A DNA stretch of 64,000 bases, from the NCBI RefSeq assembly GCF_003851685.1, contig NZ_CP027727.1:2914001-2978000 (forward strand), written 5' to 3'. The notes beneath the pieces are model-generated. The model ran no database searches and had not been told where the DNA came from. It saw nothing but the letters and a program-made list of their open reading frames with translations. This stretch comes from Pseudomonas sp. R5-89-07 (GTDB taxonomy: Bacteria; Pseudomonadota; Gammaproteobacteria; Pseudomonadales; Pseudomonadaceae). This document shows positions 54,409 through 63,182 of the stretch, piece by piece. Position 1 is the first letter of the stretch. Each line of letters opens with the position of its first letter. The translations under genes and the position numbers were made by a program.

Positions 54409-55341
54409 ATGAACATAAAACGCATCGTTCCCGTCATTGCCTTGGCTGCCCTGATGTCCCAAGCCGTGCAAGCCCGAGAACTCAAGGCCCTGGGCATCAG
54501 CATGGGTTCTTTGGGCAACCCGTATTTCGTGACCCTGGCCGACGGCGCCACGGCGCGGGCCAAGGAACTCAATCCCAACGTCAAGGTGACGTCGGTGTCG
54601 GCGGATTATGACCTGAGCAAACAGTTTTCACAGATCGACAACTTCATTTCCTCCAAGGTCGACCTGATCCTGATCAATGCCGTCGACCCGTCCGCCATGG
54701 CTTCGGCGATCAAGAAAGCGCGGGACGCCGGGATTGTGGTGGTGGCGGTGGATGTGGACGCCAAGGGCGTCAACGCCACGGTGCAGACCGACAACGTCGA
54801 AGCCGGCAAGCTGGCCTGCCAGTACCTGGTGGACAAGCTCTCGGGCAAGGGCAACGTGATTATCCAGAACGGCCCGCAAGTCACCGCCGTGACCGACCGC
54901 GTCAAAGGCTGCAAGGCCGCGCTGGACAGCGCGCCGGACATCAAGGTGCTGTCCGACGACCAGGACGGCAAAGGCTCGCGCGAAGGCGGCTTGAACGTGA
55001 TGCAGGGTTACCTCACGCGCTTCCCGAAGATCGACGGCCTGTTCGCGATCAACGACCCGCAAGCCATTGGCAGCGACCTGGCGGCCAAGCAGCTCAAGCG
55101 TAGCGGCATCATCATCACCTCGGTGGACGGCGCGCCGGACATCGAGAATGCATTGAAGACCGACACCCAGATCCAGGCCTCCGCCAGCCAGGACCCATGG
55201 GCGATGGCCCAGGCCGCCGTGGATGTAGGCAACGACCTGCTCAACGACAAAGCCCCGGCCGAAGCGGTGACCTTGCTCACGCCGAAGCTGATCACCCGTG
55301 ACAACGTCGGCACCTACAGCGGCTGGTCAAGCAAGCATTGA
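54409..55341 (+). CDS. Sugar ABC transporter substrate-binding protein (RbsB-like)
   Basis: 310 aa from ATG 54409 (MNIKRIVPVIALAALMSQAVQA, a Sec signal peptide). The type I periplasmic binding fold shows GISMGSLGNPYFVTLADGA, DLILINAVDP, and FAINDPQAIGSDLAAKQ. The conserved pocket residues are of the ribose/galactose cluster, but the ligand cannot be read from sequence. GAGAG precedes the start. The regulator gene begins 26 bases downstream. Confidence 0.92.
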   Translation: MNIKRIVPVIALAALMSQAVQARELKALGISMGSLGNPYFVTLADGATARAKELNPNVKVTSVSADYDLSKQFSQIDNFISSKVDLILINAVDPSAMASAIKKARDAGIVVVAVDVDAKGVNATVQTDNVEAGKLACQYLVDKLSGKGNVIIQNGPQVTAVTDRVKGCKAALDSAPDIKVLSDDQDGKGSREGGLNVMQGYLTRFPKIDGLFAINDPQAIGSDLAAKQLKRSGIIITSVDGAPDIENALKTDTQIQASASQDPWAMAQAAVDVGNDLLNDKAPAEAVTLLTPKLITRDNVGTYSGWSSKH

Positions 55342-55366
55342 GTCGTTGACCCAGGGGGATAGCGCC

Positions 55367-56359
55367 ATGGTCACCATGGATGACGTGGCACGCAGCGCCG
55401 GGGTATCGACGTCGACGGTGTCCCATGTGCTGAACGGCACGCGCAAGGTCAGCCCGGCGACGGTGCAGGCGGTGCAGCGGGCGATCCAGGCGTTGGGCTA
55501 TACGCCCAACACCCTGGCCCGCTCACTGGCACGGTCGAGCACCAGCACCATCGGTGTGGCGATCTCGGCGCTGTCCAACCATTACTTCAGCGAGACGGTG
55601 CACGCGATTGAGACCGAGTGCGCCCGGCACGGCTACATGATGCTGTTCGTCGACACCCACGACGACCCGGAGCAAGAGTTGCGCGTGGTCACCGCGCTGC
55701 ATCACCGGCGGGTCGACGGGATCGTACTGGCGCCTTCGAACGGCTCGCGGGCCCTGGAGTACCTGCGCGCCAACGAGATTCCGGCCGTGCTGGTGGATCG
55801 CATGATGAGCGAGCAGTTCGACCAGGTCGGGGTGGAGAACAGCCAGGCCACCCAGGCGTTGATCGCACACTTGATTGCCCACGGGCATCGCCGCATCGGC
55901 TTTATCGCCGGGCGCAGCGGTTTCAGTACCACCCATGAACGGGTGGCGGGATACCAGGCTGCATTGCAGGCAGCAGGGCTGGCGCTCGATCCACAGTTGC
56001 TGGTCAACGGTGGTTCCAACACTGAGCCAGCGCGCCAGGCCACCCAGCAGTTGCTGAACCTGGCCGCGCCGCCCACGGCCATCATGGCCGGCAATAACCT
56101 GATGACCCTCGGCGCCATGCACGCCCTGCGTGACGCCCACCTCGATGTGCCGGGGCATATTGCCCTGGTCGGTTTCGACGATTTCGACTGGGCGGATTTT
56201 TTCGTGCCGCGCCTGACGCTGATCGCCCAGCCGGTCCAGCAGCTCGGCGCACGCGCTGTTGAATTGCTGCTGCAACGCATGACGAGCCCCGCTGCACCCA
56301 AGCACAGCGTACGCCTGGCGCCACGCCTGCACGTGCGTAATTCCTGTGGCTGTGACTGA
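55367..56359 (+). CDS. LacI-family transcriptional regulator
   Basis: 330 aa from ATG 55367 (MVTMDDVARSAGVSTSTVSHVLNG). The LacI headpiece is complete, with recognition helix TSTVSHVLN and hinge helix region. The C-terminal domain is a periplasmic-binding-like sensor (RSSTSTIGVAISALSNHYF, GFIAGRSGFSTTHERVAGYQ, PTAIMAGNNLMTLGAM). It is located inside the operon it presumably represses through the operator at 51782-51797. The effector is probably the transported sugar. Confidence 0.92.
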   Translation: MVTMDDVARSAGVSTSTVSHVLNGTRKVSPATVQAVQRAIQALGYTPNTLARSLARSSTSTIGVAISALSNHYFSETVHAIETECARHGYMMLFVDTHDDPEQELRVVTALHHRRVDGIVLAPSNGSRALEYLRANEIPAVLVDRMMSEQFDQVGVENSQATQALIAHLIAHGHRRIGFIAGRSGFSTTHERVAGYQAALQAAGLALDPQLLVNGGSNTEPARQATQQLLNLAAPPTAIMAGNNLMTLGAMHALRDAHLDVPGHIALVGFDDFDWADFFVPRLTLIAQPVQQLGARAVELLLQRMTSPAAPKHSVRLAPRLHVRNSCGCD

Positions 56360-56371
56360 TTGGACCCACGT

Positions 56372-57831
56372 ATGAACCGTCCTGTTTCTCTCGGTATAGA
56401 CCTTGGCACCTCGGAACTCAAAGCCATCCTCATGGACCTCGACGGCACGGTGCTGGCCCACGCGGGCGTGCGCCTGAGCGTGTCGCGTCGGCATAGCGGC
56501 TGGTCCGAACAGGCGCCGCAAGACTGGTGGCAGGCGTGCCTGCAGGCGCTGGACACGCTGCGCGAGCATGCGGCGTTTGCCCGTGTGGCCTGTATCGGCC
56601 TGTCGGGGCAGATGCACGGCGCGGTCTTGCTGGGGGCCGACAACCGCGTGCTGTACCCGGCCATCCTGTGGGACGACTCCCGTGCAGTTGCGCAGGCAGA
56701 GCAACTGGGCGCCGGCTATGCCGAAGTCACCGGCAGCCTGCCGATGGCCGGGTTGACCGCGCCGAAACTGCTGTGGCTGCAGCAGCACGAACCCGAGGTG
56801 TTCAATGCCATCGATTGCGTGCTGTCGCCCAAGGATTACCTGCGCCTGCGCCTTTGCGGGGAGCGGATCAGCGAGATGTCGGATGCTGCAGGAACGCTGT
56901 GGCTGGACGTGGCGCAGCGCGAGTGGTTTACCCCGATGCTGCACGCCACTGGCCTGACGCCTGCACAGATGCCCAGGCTGGTGGAGGGTGGTGCCGCGAG
57001 TGCTTTAGTGACGGCCACTGGCCTGGGCTTATCGCCGCAGGTGGTGATTGCCGGTGGCGGCGGTGATAACCCGGTGGCGGCGGTTGGCATCGGTGCCGTC
57101 AACGCCGGTGACGGTTTTATCACCCTGGGCACCAGCGCGGCGATTGTCGCGATTACCGCCCACGCCGCCGGCAACCCGGCCAGTGCGGTGCACAGCTTCT
57201 GCCATGCGTTGCCCGATCGCTGGTACACCATGGGCGCCATGCTGGCCGGTGCCAGCTGCTTGCGCTGGGTGACGCGCCTGACCGGGATGCCGGATGAGCA
57301 AACCCTGCTGGACCAGGTGCAGGCGCAGTGGCCCATCGAGCAAGCGGTGCCGCTGTCGGCACCGTTGTTTCTGCCGTACCTGGCAGGTGAGCGCACGCCC
57401 CATAACGACCCGATGCTGCGCGGCGGCTTCATGGGCCTTGGCCATGACTGCACGCCGGCGATGCTCGGCTACGCAGTCATGGAAGGCGTGGGGTTTGGCT
57501 TGCTCGATGCCTGGCGCGCGGTGCAGTCGAGCGGGGTCGAGGTCAGCGCCTTCGCACTGGTGGGGGGCGGGGCACGTAGCGGGTATTGGGCGCAGTTGCT
57601 GGCCAATATTCTGCAGCGCGAGATTTTTACCTGCATGGCAGCGAACTGAGCGCGTGCATTGGTGCGGCGAAGTTGGGGTTCATGGCCATCGGGGAGGGCG
57701 CTGGTTTGTTGGCGGCGGGGATGCCGGTGAAGGCGCGGTATGTACCTGATGAGCAAGTGCAGCCGGTGTTGGCGGCGCGGTATGGCAAATTCCAGGGGCT
57801 GCTTGCTGCGGCGAAAGCGCTCCAGGATTAA
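56372..57831 (+). pseudogene. xylB: Xylulokinase-like FGGY kinase, frameshifted near the 3' end
   Basis: A 486-residue FGGY-family sugar kinase if read across one frameshift. Motifs: GIDLGTSELKAILMD (phosphate loop), GLSGQMHGAVLL, ILWDDSRAVAQ, and FITLGTSAAIVA, then GGGARSGYWAQLLANI. At the T run 57624-57628 the frame shifts and ends prematurely at 57649, while the correct tail (HGSELSACIGAAKLG, AIGEGAGLL, to 57831) continues in the next frame. One extra base in the T run or nearby would restore it. The product should phosphorylate the sugar imported by the upstream ABC system. Start ATG 56372 (MNRPVSLGIDLG). Confidence 0.85.
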
Positions 57832-57852
57832 ATCGACGGCTGGAGCCGATCT

Positions 57853-57870
57853 AATGTGGGAGGGGCTTTC
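57853..57870. repeat. Unpaired REP half after xylB
   Basis: AATGTGGGAGGGGCTTTC is the outer half of a GTGGGAGGGGGCTTGC-class REP without its inverted partner. It lies where the convergent xylB and Lrp genes meet and touches the Lrp stop codon. Confidence 0.75.
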
Positions 57871-58309
57871 AGTCGTTCAGGGGCGGCAAGCGGCGTTTCA
57901 CCGGGGTTTTCTTGACGATGGCGGTGTTGGTTTCGGCATACCCGTTGATCCGGTCCAGCAGGCTGTCCAGTTGGTCCATGGTGCGCACGTGCAGACGGGC
58001 GATGAAGCAGTCTTCGCCGGTGACCTTGTCGCATTCGGTGAATTCGGGGATCGCCTGGATCTGGCGTTCCACTTCCTGCAACTTGCCGGGCAGCGGGCGG
58101 ATGCGCACGATGGCTTGCAGCAGGTAGCCGAAGTGCTTGGGGTCGATGTCGACGGTGTAGTGGGTCAGCACGCCGCGTTCTTCCAGGCGGCGCAAGCGTT
58201 CGCCGACGCTGGGGGAAGACAGCCCGGTGATACCTGCCAGGGCCTTGAGGGACAGGCGCGAGTCATCCATCAAGGCGGCGATCAGTTGCTGGTCGATGGT
58301 GTCAATCAT
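57869..58309 (-). CDS. Lrp/AsnC-family transcriptional regulator
   Basis: 146 aa. N-terminal HTH (MIDTIDQQLIAALMDDSRLSLKALAGITGLSSPSVGERLRRLE, shown by its helices LSLKALAGITGLS and SVGERLRRLE), then the RAM ligand domain with ECDKVTGEDCFIARLHV. These proteins sense amino acids and commonly control an adjacent transporter. It is divergent from a DMT exporter gene, a frequent pairing for amino-acid export. Confidence 0.9.
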   Translation of the reverse strand: MIDTIDQQLIAALMDDSRLSLKALAGITGLSSPSVGERLRRLEERGVLTHYTVDIDPKHFGYLLQAIVRIRPLPGKLQEVERQIQAIPEFTECDKVTGEDCFIARLHVRTMDQLDSLLDRINGYAETNTAIVKKTPVKRRLPPLND

Positions 58310-58418
58310 GGTGTTCGCCTAATAAGTAAAGGTGAATCGACGGTTTGGCCTTTTTTAGTCGCTGGAGCGGCTGCCTCGCAGATTGCCATAATTGAGCCTC
58401 ACTTGAGGAGTATCAATC

Positions 58419-59327
58419 ATGGATACAGCTATCCGTCGCGGAATATGGGAAATGATCGCCGCCATGCTGATTTCCGGCACGATTGGCTGGTTTGTATTGG
58501 TATCTGGCGTGTCGGTGATCGAAGTGGTGTTCTGGCGTTGCGTGATCGGGGCGCTGACGCTGCTGTTGGTGTGCGCATGGCTCGGCTACCTGAGGCTGGA
58601 TCTGCTCAGTTGGGCCAGGTTAGGGCTGGCGGTGCTCAGCGGCGTGGCCATTGTCGGCAACTGGCTGTTGCTATTTGAATCCTACTCGCGCGCGTCGATT
58701 GCCATCAGTACGGCGGTCTATAACGTGCAACCGTTTCTGTTGGTGATGCTGGCGGCGGTGTTTCTCGGTGAGAAAATCACCCTGCGGAAAATCACCTGGT
58801 TGAGCGTGGCGTTCCTGGGCATGTTGGCGATTGTCACGGCCCATGGCGGCCAACCGAGCGGCGGGGATTATCTGACCGGCATCGCACTGGCCCTGGGCGC
58901 GGCGTTTTTGTACGCGGTAGCCGCGTTGATCATCAAGCAGCTCAAGGCGGTGCCACCGCATTTGATGGCCTTGATCCAGGTAGCGACCGGCGCGGTGTTG
59001 CTGGCGCCGCTGGTGCCCTGGGACCGCTTACCCGTGTCGACCGACGCCTGGGCGGCACTGGCGACCCTTGGCCTGGTGCACACGGGTTTGATGTATGTGT
59101 TGTTGTACGGGGCGATTCAGAAACTGCCGACTGCGATGACCGGCGCATTGTCGTTCATCTACCCGATTGCGGCGATTTTCGTCGACTGGATTGCCTTCGG
59201 GCATCGCCTTGGCTGGCTGCAATGGTTGGGTGTGGCGGCGATTTTGCTGGCGGCGGCGGGGTTGCAGCGGGGCTGGTGGTGGCCCCGTAGCTTCGGTAGG
59301 AACGAGCTTGCTCGCGAAGAACGCTAA
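58419..59327 (+). CDS. DMT-superfamily transporter (EamA family)
   Basis: 302 aa with 10 hydrophobic helices in two EamA repeats (TIGWFVLVSGVSVIEVVFWR; ISTAVYNVQPFLLVMLAAVFLGE; LSFIYPIAAIFVDWIAFGHR). Such proteins export amino acids or metabolites. The last residues, about GRNELAREER, are encoded by the left half of a REPIN (59296-59394), so the repeat supplied the C-terminus and stop. TTGAGGAG precedes the start, and the Lrp gene is divergent. Confidence 0.9.
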   Translation: MDTAIRRGIWEMIAAMLISGTIGWFVLVSGVSVIEVVFWRCVIGALTLLLVCAWLGYLRLDLLSWARLGLAVLSGVAIVGNWLLLFESYSRASIAISTAVYNVQPFLLVMLAAVFLGEKITLRKITWLSVAFLGMLAIVTAHGGQPSGGDYLTGIALALGAAFLYAVAALIIKQLKAVPPHLMALIQVATGAVLLAPLVPWDRLPVSTDAWAALATLGLVHTGLMYVLLYGAIQKLPTAMTGALSFIYPIAAIFVDWIAFGHRLGWLQWLGVAAILLAAAGLQRGWWWPRSFGRNELAREER

Positions 59328-59394
59328 CGATAACGCAGCTCATCGGGTTAACACGCGGCGTTCTCAGGTTTTTCGCGAGCAAGCTCGCTCCTAC
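59296..59394. repeat. REPIN overlapping the DMT transporter 3' end
   Basis: GTAGGAACGAGCTTGCTCGCGA at the left (abridged) pairs with TCGCGAGCAAGCTCGCTCCTAC at the right (abridged), around a GCGTTCTTCGC-type core. It is the GTAGGAGCGAGCTTGC class and overlaps the coding end (59327) of the transporter. Confidence 0.9.
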
Positions 59395-59400
59395 AGAGGG

Positions 59401-61380
59401 TCAGTGTGTGCCCTGGAAGATGATGTTTTCCGGGTTGAAATGCTCCACCGCGCTGCCCGGCTGCGGCAAGCCAAGGATATGCCCCTTGATCTTGCCCACC
59501 ACATGCATCTCGCACGGCTTGCAGTCGAACTTCAGCGTCAGCACCTCGTCGCCATGGATCAACTGCATTGGCGCCACCTTGGTTTTCACGCCCGTCACGC
59601 CCTTGGCCTGTTTAGGGCACAGGTTGAAGGAGAACCGCAGGCAGTGCTTGGTGATCATCACCGGCACTTCGCCGGTTTCTTCGTGGGCCTCGAAGGCGGC
59701 GTCGATCAGCTTCACGCCGTGACGGTGGTAGAAATCACGGGCCTTCTGGTTGTAGACGTTGGCCAGGAACGACAGGTGCGCGTCCGGGTAAACCGGCGGC
59801 GGCGTGGTTTCGGCTTTGCGTCCACCGCGTGGGTGAGCGGCCACACGGGCAGCGGTCAGCACTTCGATCACCTCACGGCGCAAGGCCTTGAGCTGCGAGT
59901 TGGGGATGAAGAACGCCTGCGGCGCATCCATTTGGATGTCGGTCGCGTGGTATTCGGTGGTGCCCAGTTGGCCAAGCAGGTCGCGCAAGGTCTCCAGCGC
60001 CTGCTCCGGCTTGTTGGCCACGCCGAATGGGCCGGGCAGGGTGACGCTGGCGCTGATGCCTTCTTCGCTCGTGGCGGTGACTACCAACTGTTCTTCGCGC
60101 AGACGAGCCGCCCAGGTCAGGCCGATACGACGCTCGGACGAGGCCTTGAGCAGCGCCTGTTGCCAGTTGTGGTCCAGGTTGCGGTTCAGCGGATGGTTTG
60201 GGCGTAGCTGGTGCAAACCGGCCGGCATTTCATTCGGCTCAACGCGGTAGCGGTAGCGCTTCTCGCCGTCTTCTTCGAACTCGCCTCTAGGCTCGGCGAT
60301 GTTGGCGCGAAAACCCACCACTTCACGCTTGACCAGCACATTCAGGCCGTCGCCGTTGGACAGCGGCTCATGGGTGACCACCTGCAAGTCGCGCTTGCCG
60401 GCTTTTTCCACCACACCCACCGGCAGGCCGGTGAAGGTCGGGGTGTCGAAGGCGCCGATATCGACCTTGCGGTCGGTGACGAAATAGTCGGTGCTGCCAC
60501 GGTGAAAGGTTTTTTCCGGGTCTGGCAGGAAGAAGTGCGCGGTACGCCCGCTGGACGCGCGAGCCAGGTCCGGGCGGTCTTCAAGCACGTCATCCAGCCG
60601 CTGGCGGTAATAGGCGGTGATGTTCTTTACATAGCCCATGTCCTTGTAGCGGCCTTCGATCTTGAACGAACGCACGCCGGCCTCGACCAACGCGCGAATG
60701 TTGGCGCTCTGGTTGTTGTCTTTCATCGACAGCAGATGCTTTTCAAAGGCGACGACGCGGCCCTGGTCATCTTTGAGGGTATACGGCAGGCGGCAGGCCT
60801 GCGAGCAGTCACCACGGTTGGCGCTGCGGCCGTTCTGCGCGTGGGAAATATTGCACTGCCCGGAGAACGCCACGCACAAGGCGCCGTGGATGAAGAACTC
60901 GATGGCGGCATCGGTTTCGTCGGCGATGGCGCGGATCTCTTGCAGGTTCAGCTCGCGGGCCAGTACCAACTGGGAGAAACCGGCCTGGTCGAGAAACTTG
61001 GCCCGGCCCAGGGTACGGATATCGGTCTGGGTGCTGGCATGCAGCTCTATGGGCGGAATATCCAGCTCCATCACGCCCAGGTCTTGCACGATCAACGCAT
61101 CGACACCGGCGTCGTAGAGCTGGTGGATCAGCTTGCGCGCCGGCTCCAGCTCGTTGTCATGCAAAATGGTGTTGATGGTGGTGAAGACGCGAGCGTGGTA
61201 ACGCCGGGCGAATTCCACCAGCTGAGCGATATCGCTCACCTCGTTACACGCATTATGACGGGCGCCGAAGCTCGGCCCGCCGATATAAATGGCGTCGGCG
61301 CCATGCAAGATCGCCTCGCGTGCGATAGCGACATCGCGGGCGGGGCTGAGCAATTCCAGGTGATGCTTGGGCAGGGACAT
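59401..61380 (-). CDS. rlhA: U32-family protein RlhA-like (23S rRNA C2501 hydroxylation)
   Basis: 659 aa from ATG 61380 (MSLPKHHLELLSPARDVA). The U32 core is clear: ADAIYIGGPSFGARH, FTTINTILHDNELE, DALIVQDLGVMEL, ELHASTQTDIRT, and SGQCNISHAQNGRSANRGDCSQACRLPY, containing the conserved cysteines. The size and long C-terminal extension match E. coli YdcP/RlhA (about 650 aa) rather than the shorter TrhP/YegQ. RlhA makes 5-hydroxycytidine 2501 in 23S rRNA. An upstream methionine at 61446 lies in REP-adjacent spacer and is less likely. Confidence 0.85.
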   Translation of the reverse strand: MSLPKHHLELLSPARDVAIAREAILHGADAIYIGGPSFGARHNACNEVSDIAQLVEFARRYHARVFTTINTILHDNELEPARKLIHQLYDAGVDALIVQDLGVMELDIPPIELHASTQTDIRTLGRAKFLDQAGFSQLVLARELNLQEIRAIADETDAAIEFFIHGALCVAFSGQCNISHAQNGRSANRGDCSQACRLPYTLKDDQGRVVAFEKHLLSMKDNNQSANIRALVEAGVRSFKIEGRYKDMGYVKNITAYYRQRLDDVLEDRPDLARASSGRTAHFFLPDPEKTFHRGSTDYFVTDRKVDIGAFDTPTFTGLPVGVVEKAGKRDLQVVTHEPLSNGDGLNVLVKREVVGFRANIAEPRGEFEEDGEKRYRYRVEPNEMPAGLHQLRPNHPLNRNLDHNWQQALLKASSERRIGLTWAARLREEQLVVTATSEEGISASVTLPGPFGVANKPEQALETLRDLLGQLGTTEYHATDIQMDAPQAFFIPNSQLKALRREVIEVLTAARVAAHPRGGRKAETTPPPVYPDAHLSFLANVYNQKARDFYHRHGVKLIDAAFEAHEETGEVPVMITKHCLRFSFNLCPKQAKGVTGVKTKVAPMQLIHGDEVLTLKFDCKPCEMHVVGKIKGHILGLPQPGSAVEHFNPENIIFQGTH

Positions 61381-61468
61381 AGTTTTTTTAGTCAGGCTTG
61401 TCACGGTCGAGGCACGCATTGTAGCTGCGAAAAGTCTTACCGGCATCTACCACAGGGCTTATGGACTC

Positions 61469-61562
61469 AATGTGGGAGGGGGCTTGCCCCCGATGGCGGT
61501 GGGTCAGCCCTACATGCACTGACTGACACTCCCTCATCGGGGGCAAGCCCCCCTCCCACATT
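61469..61562. repeat. REPIN between RidA and RlhA genes
   Basis: AATGTGGGAGGGGGCTTGCC at the left and GGCAAGCCCCCCTCCCACATT (abridged) at the right, with GATGGCGGTGGGTCAG inside. Both flanking genes are on the minus strand, so this one lies between tandem genes. Confidence 0.9.
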
Positions 61563-61574
61563 TTTTTGACCGAG

Positions 61575-61955
61575 TCAGGCCTTGGCAGCCATCGCCGTCA
61601 CTTCAACACGCATGCCTTCTACAGCCAGCGCGGCAACACCCACCGCCGCCCGTACCGGCCATGGCTTGGCGAAAAAGCGCTTGTAGACTTCGTTGAACGC
61701 GGCGCGCTCGGCCATGTCGGTGAGGTAGATGGTCAGGTGCATCACCCGGTCCAGGGAGCTGCCGGCTTTTTCCAGCGCGACTTTCAGCGCTTGCAGGGTG
61801 CATTCGCTTTGCAGGGTGATATCGCCCAGTTCCAGGCTGCCGTCGGCATGGGTTGGAATCTGGGTGGAGACCAGGATGCCGTTGAAGCCGATCACGTCGG
61901 AGGAGATCGAATCGGCATCCGGATCAGGTGTGAAGTGCAGGTCGTGGTTGGCCAT
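61575..61955 (-). CDS. RidA-family protein
   Basis: 126 aa of the YjgF/YER057c/UK114 fold. Visible features are GFNGILVSTQIPT, LGDITLQSECTLQALKVALEKAGSSLDRVMHLTIYL (abridged to these helices) and VRAAVGVAALAVEGMRVEVTAMA at the end. Typical RidA has an active-site Arg in the final strand region; here VRAAVGVAAL contains an Arg at a similar position. RidA members deaminate reactive enamines/imines, but sub-family members vary. Confidence 0.88.
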   Translation of the reverse strand: MANHDLHFTPDPDADSISSDVIGFNGILVSTQIPTHADGSLELGDITLQSECTLQALKVALEKAGSSLDRVMHLTIYLTDMAERAAFNEVYKRFFAKPWPVRAAVGVAALAVEGMRVEVTAMAAKA

Positions 61956-62026
61956 GGGCGCCTCTGGTTGGCAGAACGGAAAGGCGCCATAGTCCCTGAA
62001 AAAACCAGCAGGGGCAAACCAGCGGT

Positions 62027-62896
62027 TTACTCTTTAACGTCCATGAACTCTGCAGCCCACGCTACATAGCTTTCCGGCAAGGTGTAGGTGTGCGTCAGCT
62101 CGGTGGCACTGAGGTTTGAGGTGCTGTGGGTCAACTGGCGTTGCGCACGCAGGCTGTCGTAAGTGGCCTTGATCGCGGCAAAGTACGCGCCATGCCCAGC
62201 CACCACGATGCGCACGCCCAGGCTCGCCAGGCGCTCGCTGTCATGCAGTTGTGGGTTGCCGTAAGTCACCAGCATCAGCGGCACGCTGAGGTTTTCGGCG
62301 ATTTTCTCCAGGTGGTCGAAGTCTTTGACCCCGACCATGCAGATCCCGTCGGCGCCGGCCTTTTCATAGGCTTGGGTGCGGGCGATGACGTCTTCGGTCG
62401 GCAAAACGCCAGCGTTGGTGCGGGCAATGATCGACAGTTCAGGATCGACACGCGCTTCGAGCGCCGCCTTGACCTTGCCGATGCCTTCCTCGACGGAGAT
62501 CAGGTCGGTGGATTTACGCCCGAATTGCGCTGGCAGCAGCGTGTCTTCAATGGTCAGCGCGGCGACGCCGGCGCGTTCCAGCTCTTCAACCGTACGCATC
62601 ACGTTGAGGGCATTGCCGTAGCCGTGGTCGGCGTCTGCAATGAACGGCAACTGCGCGACGCGGCCGATACGGGTGGCCTGTTCGACGAACTCACTCAGGG
62701 TAATCAACGCAAAATCAGGAGCGGCCAGTACCTGCAGGGAGGCGACGGAGCCGCCGAGGATACCCACCTCAAAGCCCAGGTCAGCCGCGATCCGGGCGGA
62801 CATGGGGTCGAAAACAGAGGCAGTTTCAACACAGATGGGCTTGGCAAGCAGTTCGCGGAAGTTACGGCGCAACGCTGAGTGAGAGATCTTGGGCAT
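62027..62896 (-). CDS. Oxaloacetate decarboxylase (PEP mutase/isocitrate lyase superfamily)
   Basis: 289 aa. The superfamily signature is visible: [30 protein letters not shown], the metal-binding [13 protein letters not shown], and [11 protein letters not shown]. The length and sequence pattern fit the P. aeruginosa PA4872-type oxaloacetate decarboxylase. The catalytic Cys of the isocitrate lyase KKCGH loop is absent, as in that subgroup, so lyase activity on isocitrate is unlikely. Single gene on the minus strand. Confidence 0.85.
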   Translation of the reverse strand: MPKISHSALRRNFRELLAKPICVETASVFDPMSARIAADLGFEVGILGGSVASLQVLAAPDFALITLSEFVEQATRIGRVAQLPFIADADHGYGNALNVMRTVEELERAGVAALTIEDTLLPAQFGRKSTDLISVEEGIGKVKAALEARVDPELSIIARTNAGVLPTEDVIARTQAYEKAGADGICMVGVKDFDHLEKIAENLSVPLMLVTYGNPQLHDSERLASLGVRIVVAGHGAYFAAIKATYDSLRAQRQLTHSTSNLSATELTHTYTLPESYVAWAAEFMDVKE

Positions 62897-63030
62897 GTTC
62901 TTTCCTGGCTTTGGTCATCGTCAAGTGACGATCAATGTCTATTCGTGGTGGCGTGAGATTACCACGCAGACGGGCAGGGGTTTATGACGTTTGAACGTGG
63001 GAGACAGGTCTTGCGCGGCAACGTGCCAGC

Positions 63031-63074
63031 AAAATGCAATATGTGCATTTTTATCGAATTACGTTATGCAATAT
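63031..63074 (+). promoter_or_regulatory. Inverted and direct repeats upstream of the sulfonate-type binding protein
   Basis: AAAATGCA (63031-63038) and TGCATTTT (63044-63051) form an 8-bp inverted repeat around ATATG. The nine-base ATGCAATAT occurs at 63034-63042 and again at 63066-63074, 32 bases apart (about three helical turns). This AT-rich block is a likely regulator site or promoter for the downstream gene. Confidence 0.45.
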
Positions 63075-63182
63075 AAATATTTTACATGTCTTGCTTATAA
63101 CCGCATCGTAGTCCCTTACAACCCTTACCGAGACCGCACGCGCGGATCGACTTGAAGTGCCTCACGGCATCTGGAGACGAAC

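Noticed and set aside
5564..61562. Regular repeats considered as a CRISPR array
   Set aside because: The palindromic repeats are scattered one or two at a time over 56 kb and lack regular spacers and cas genes.
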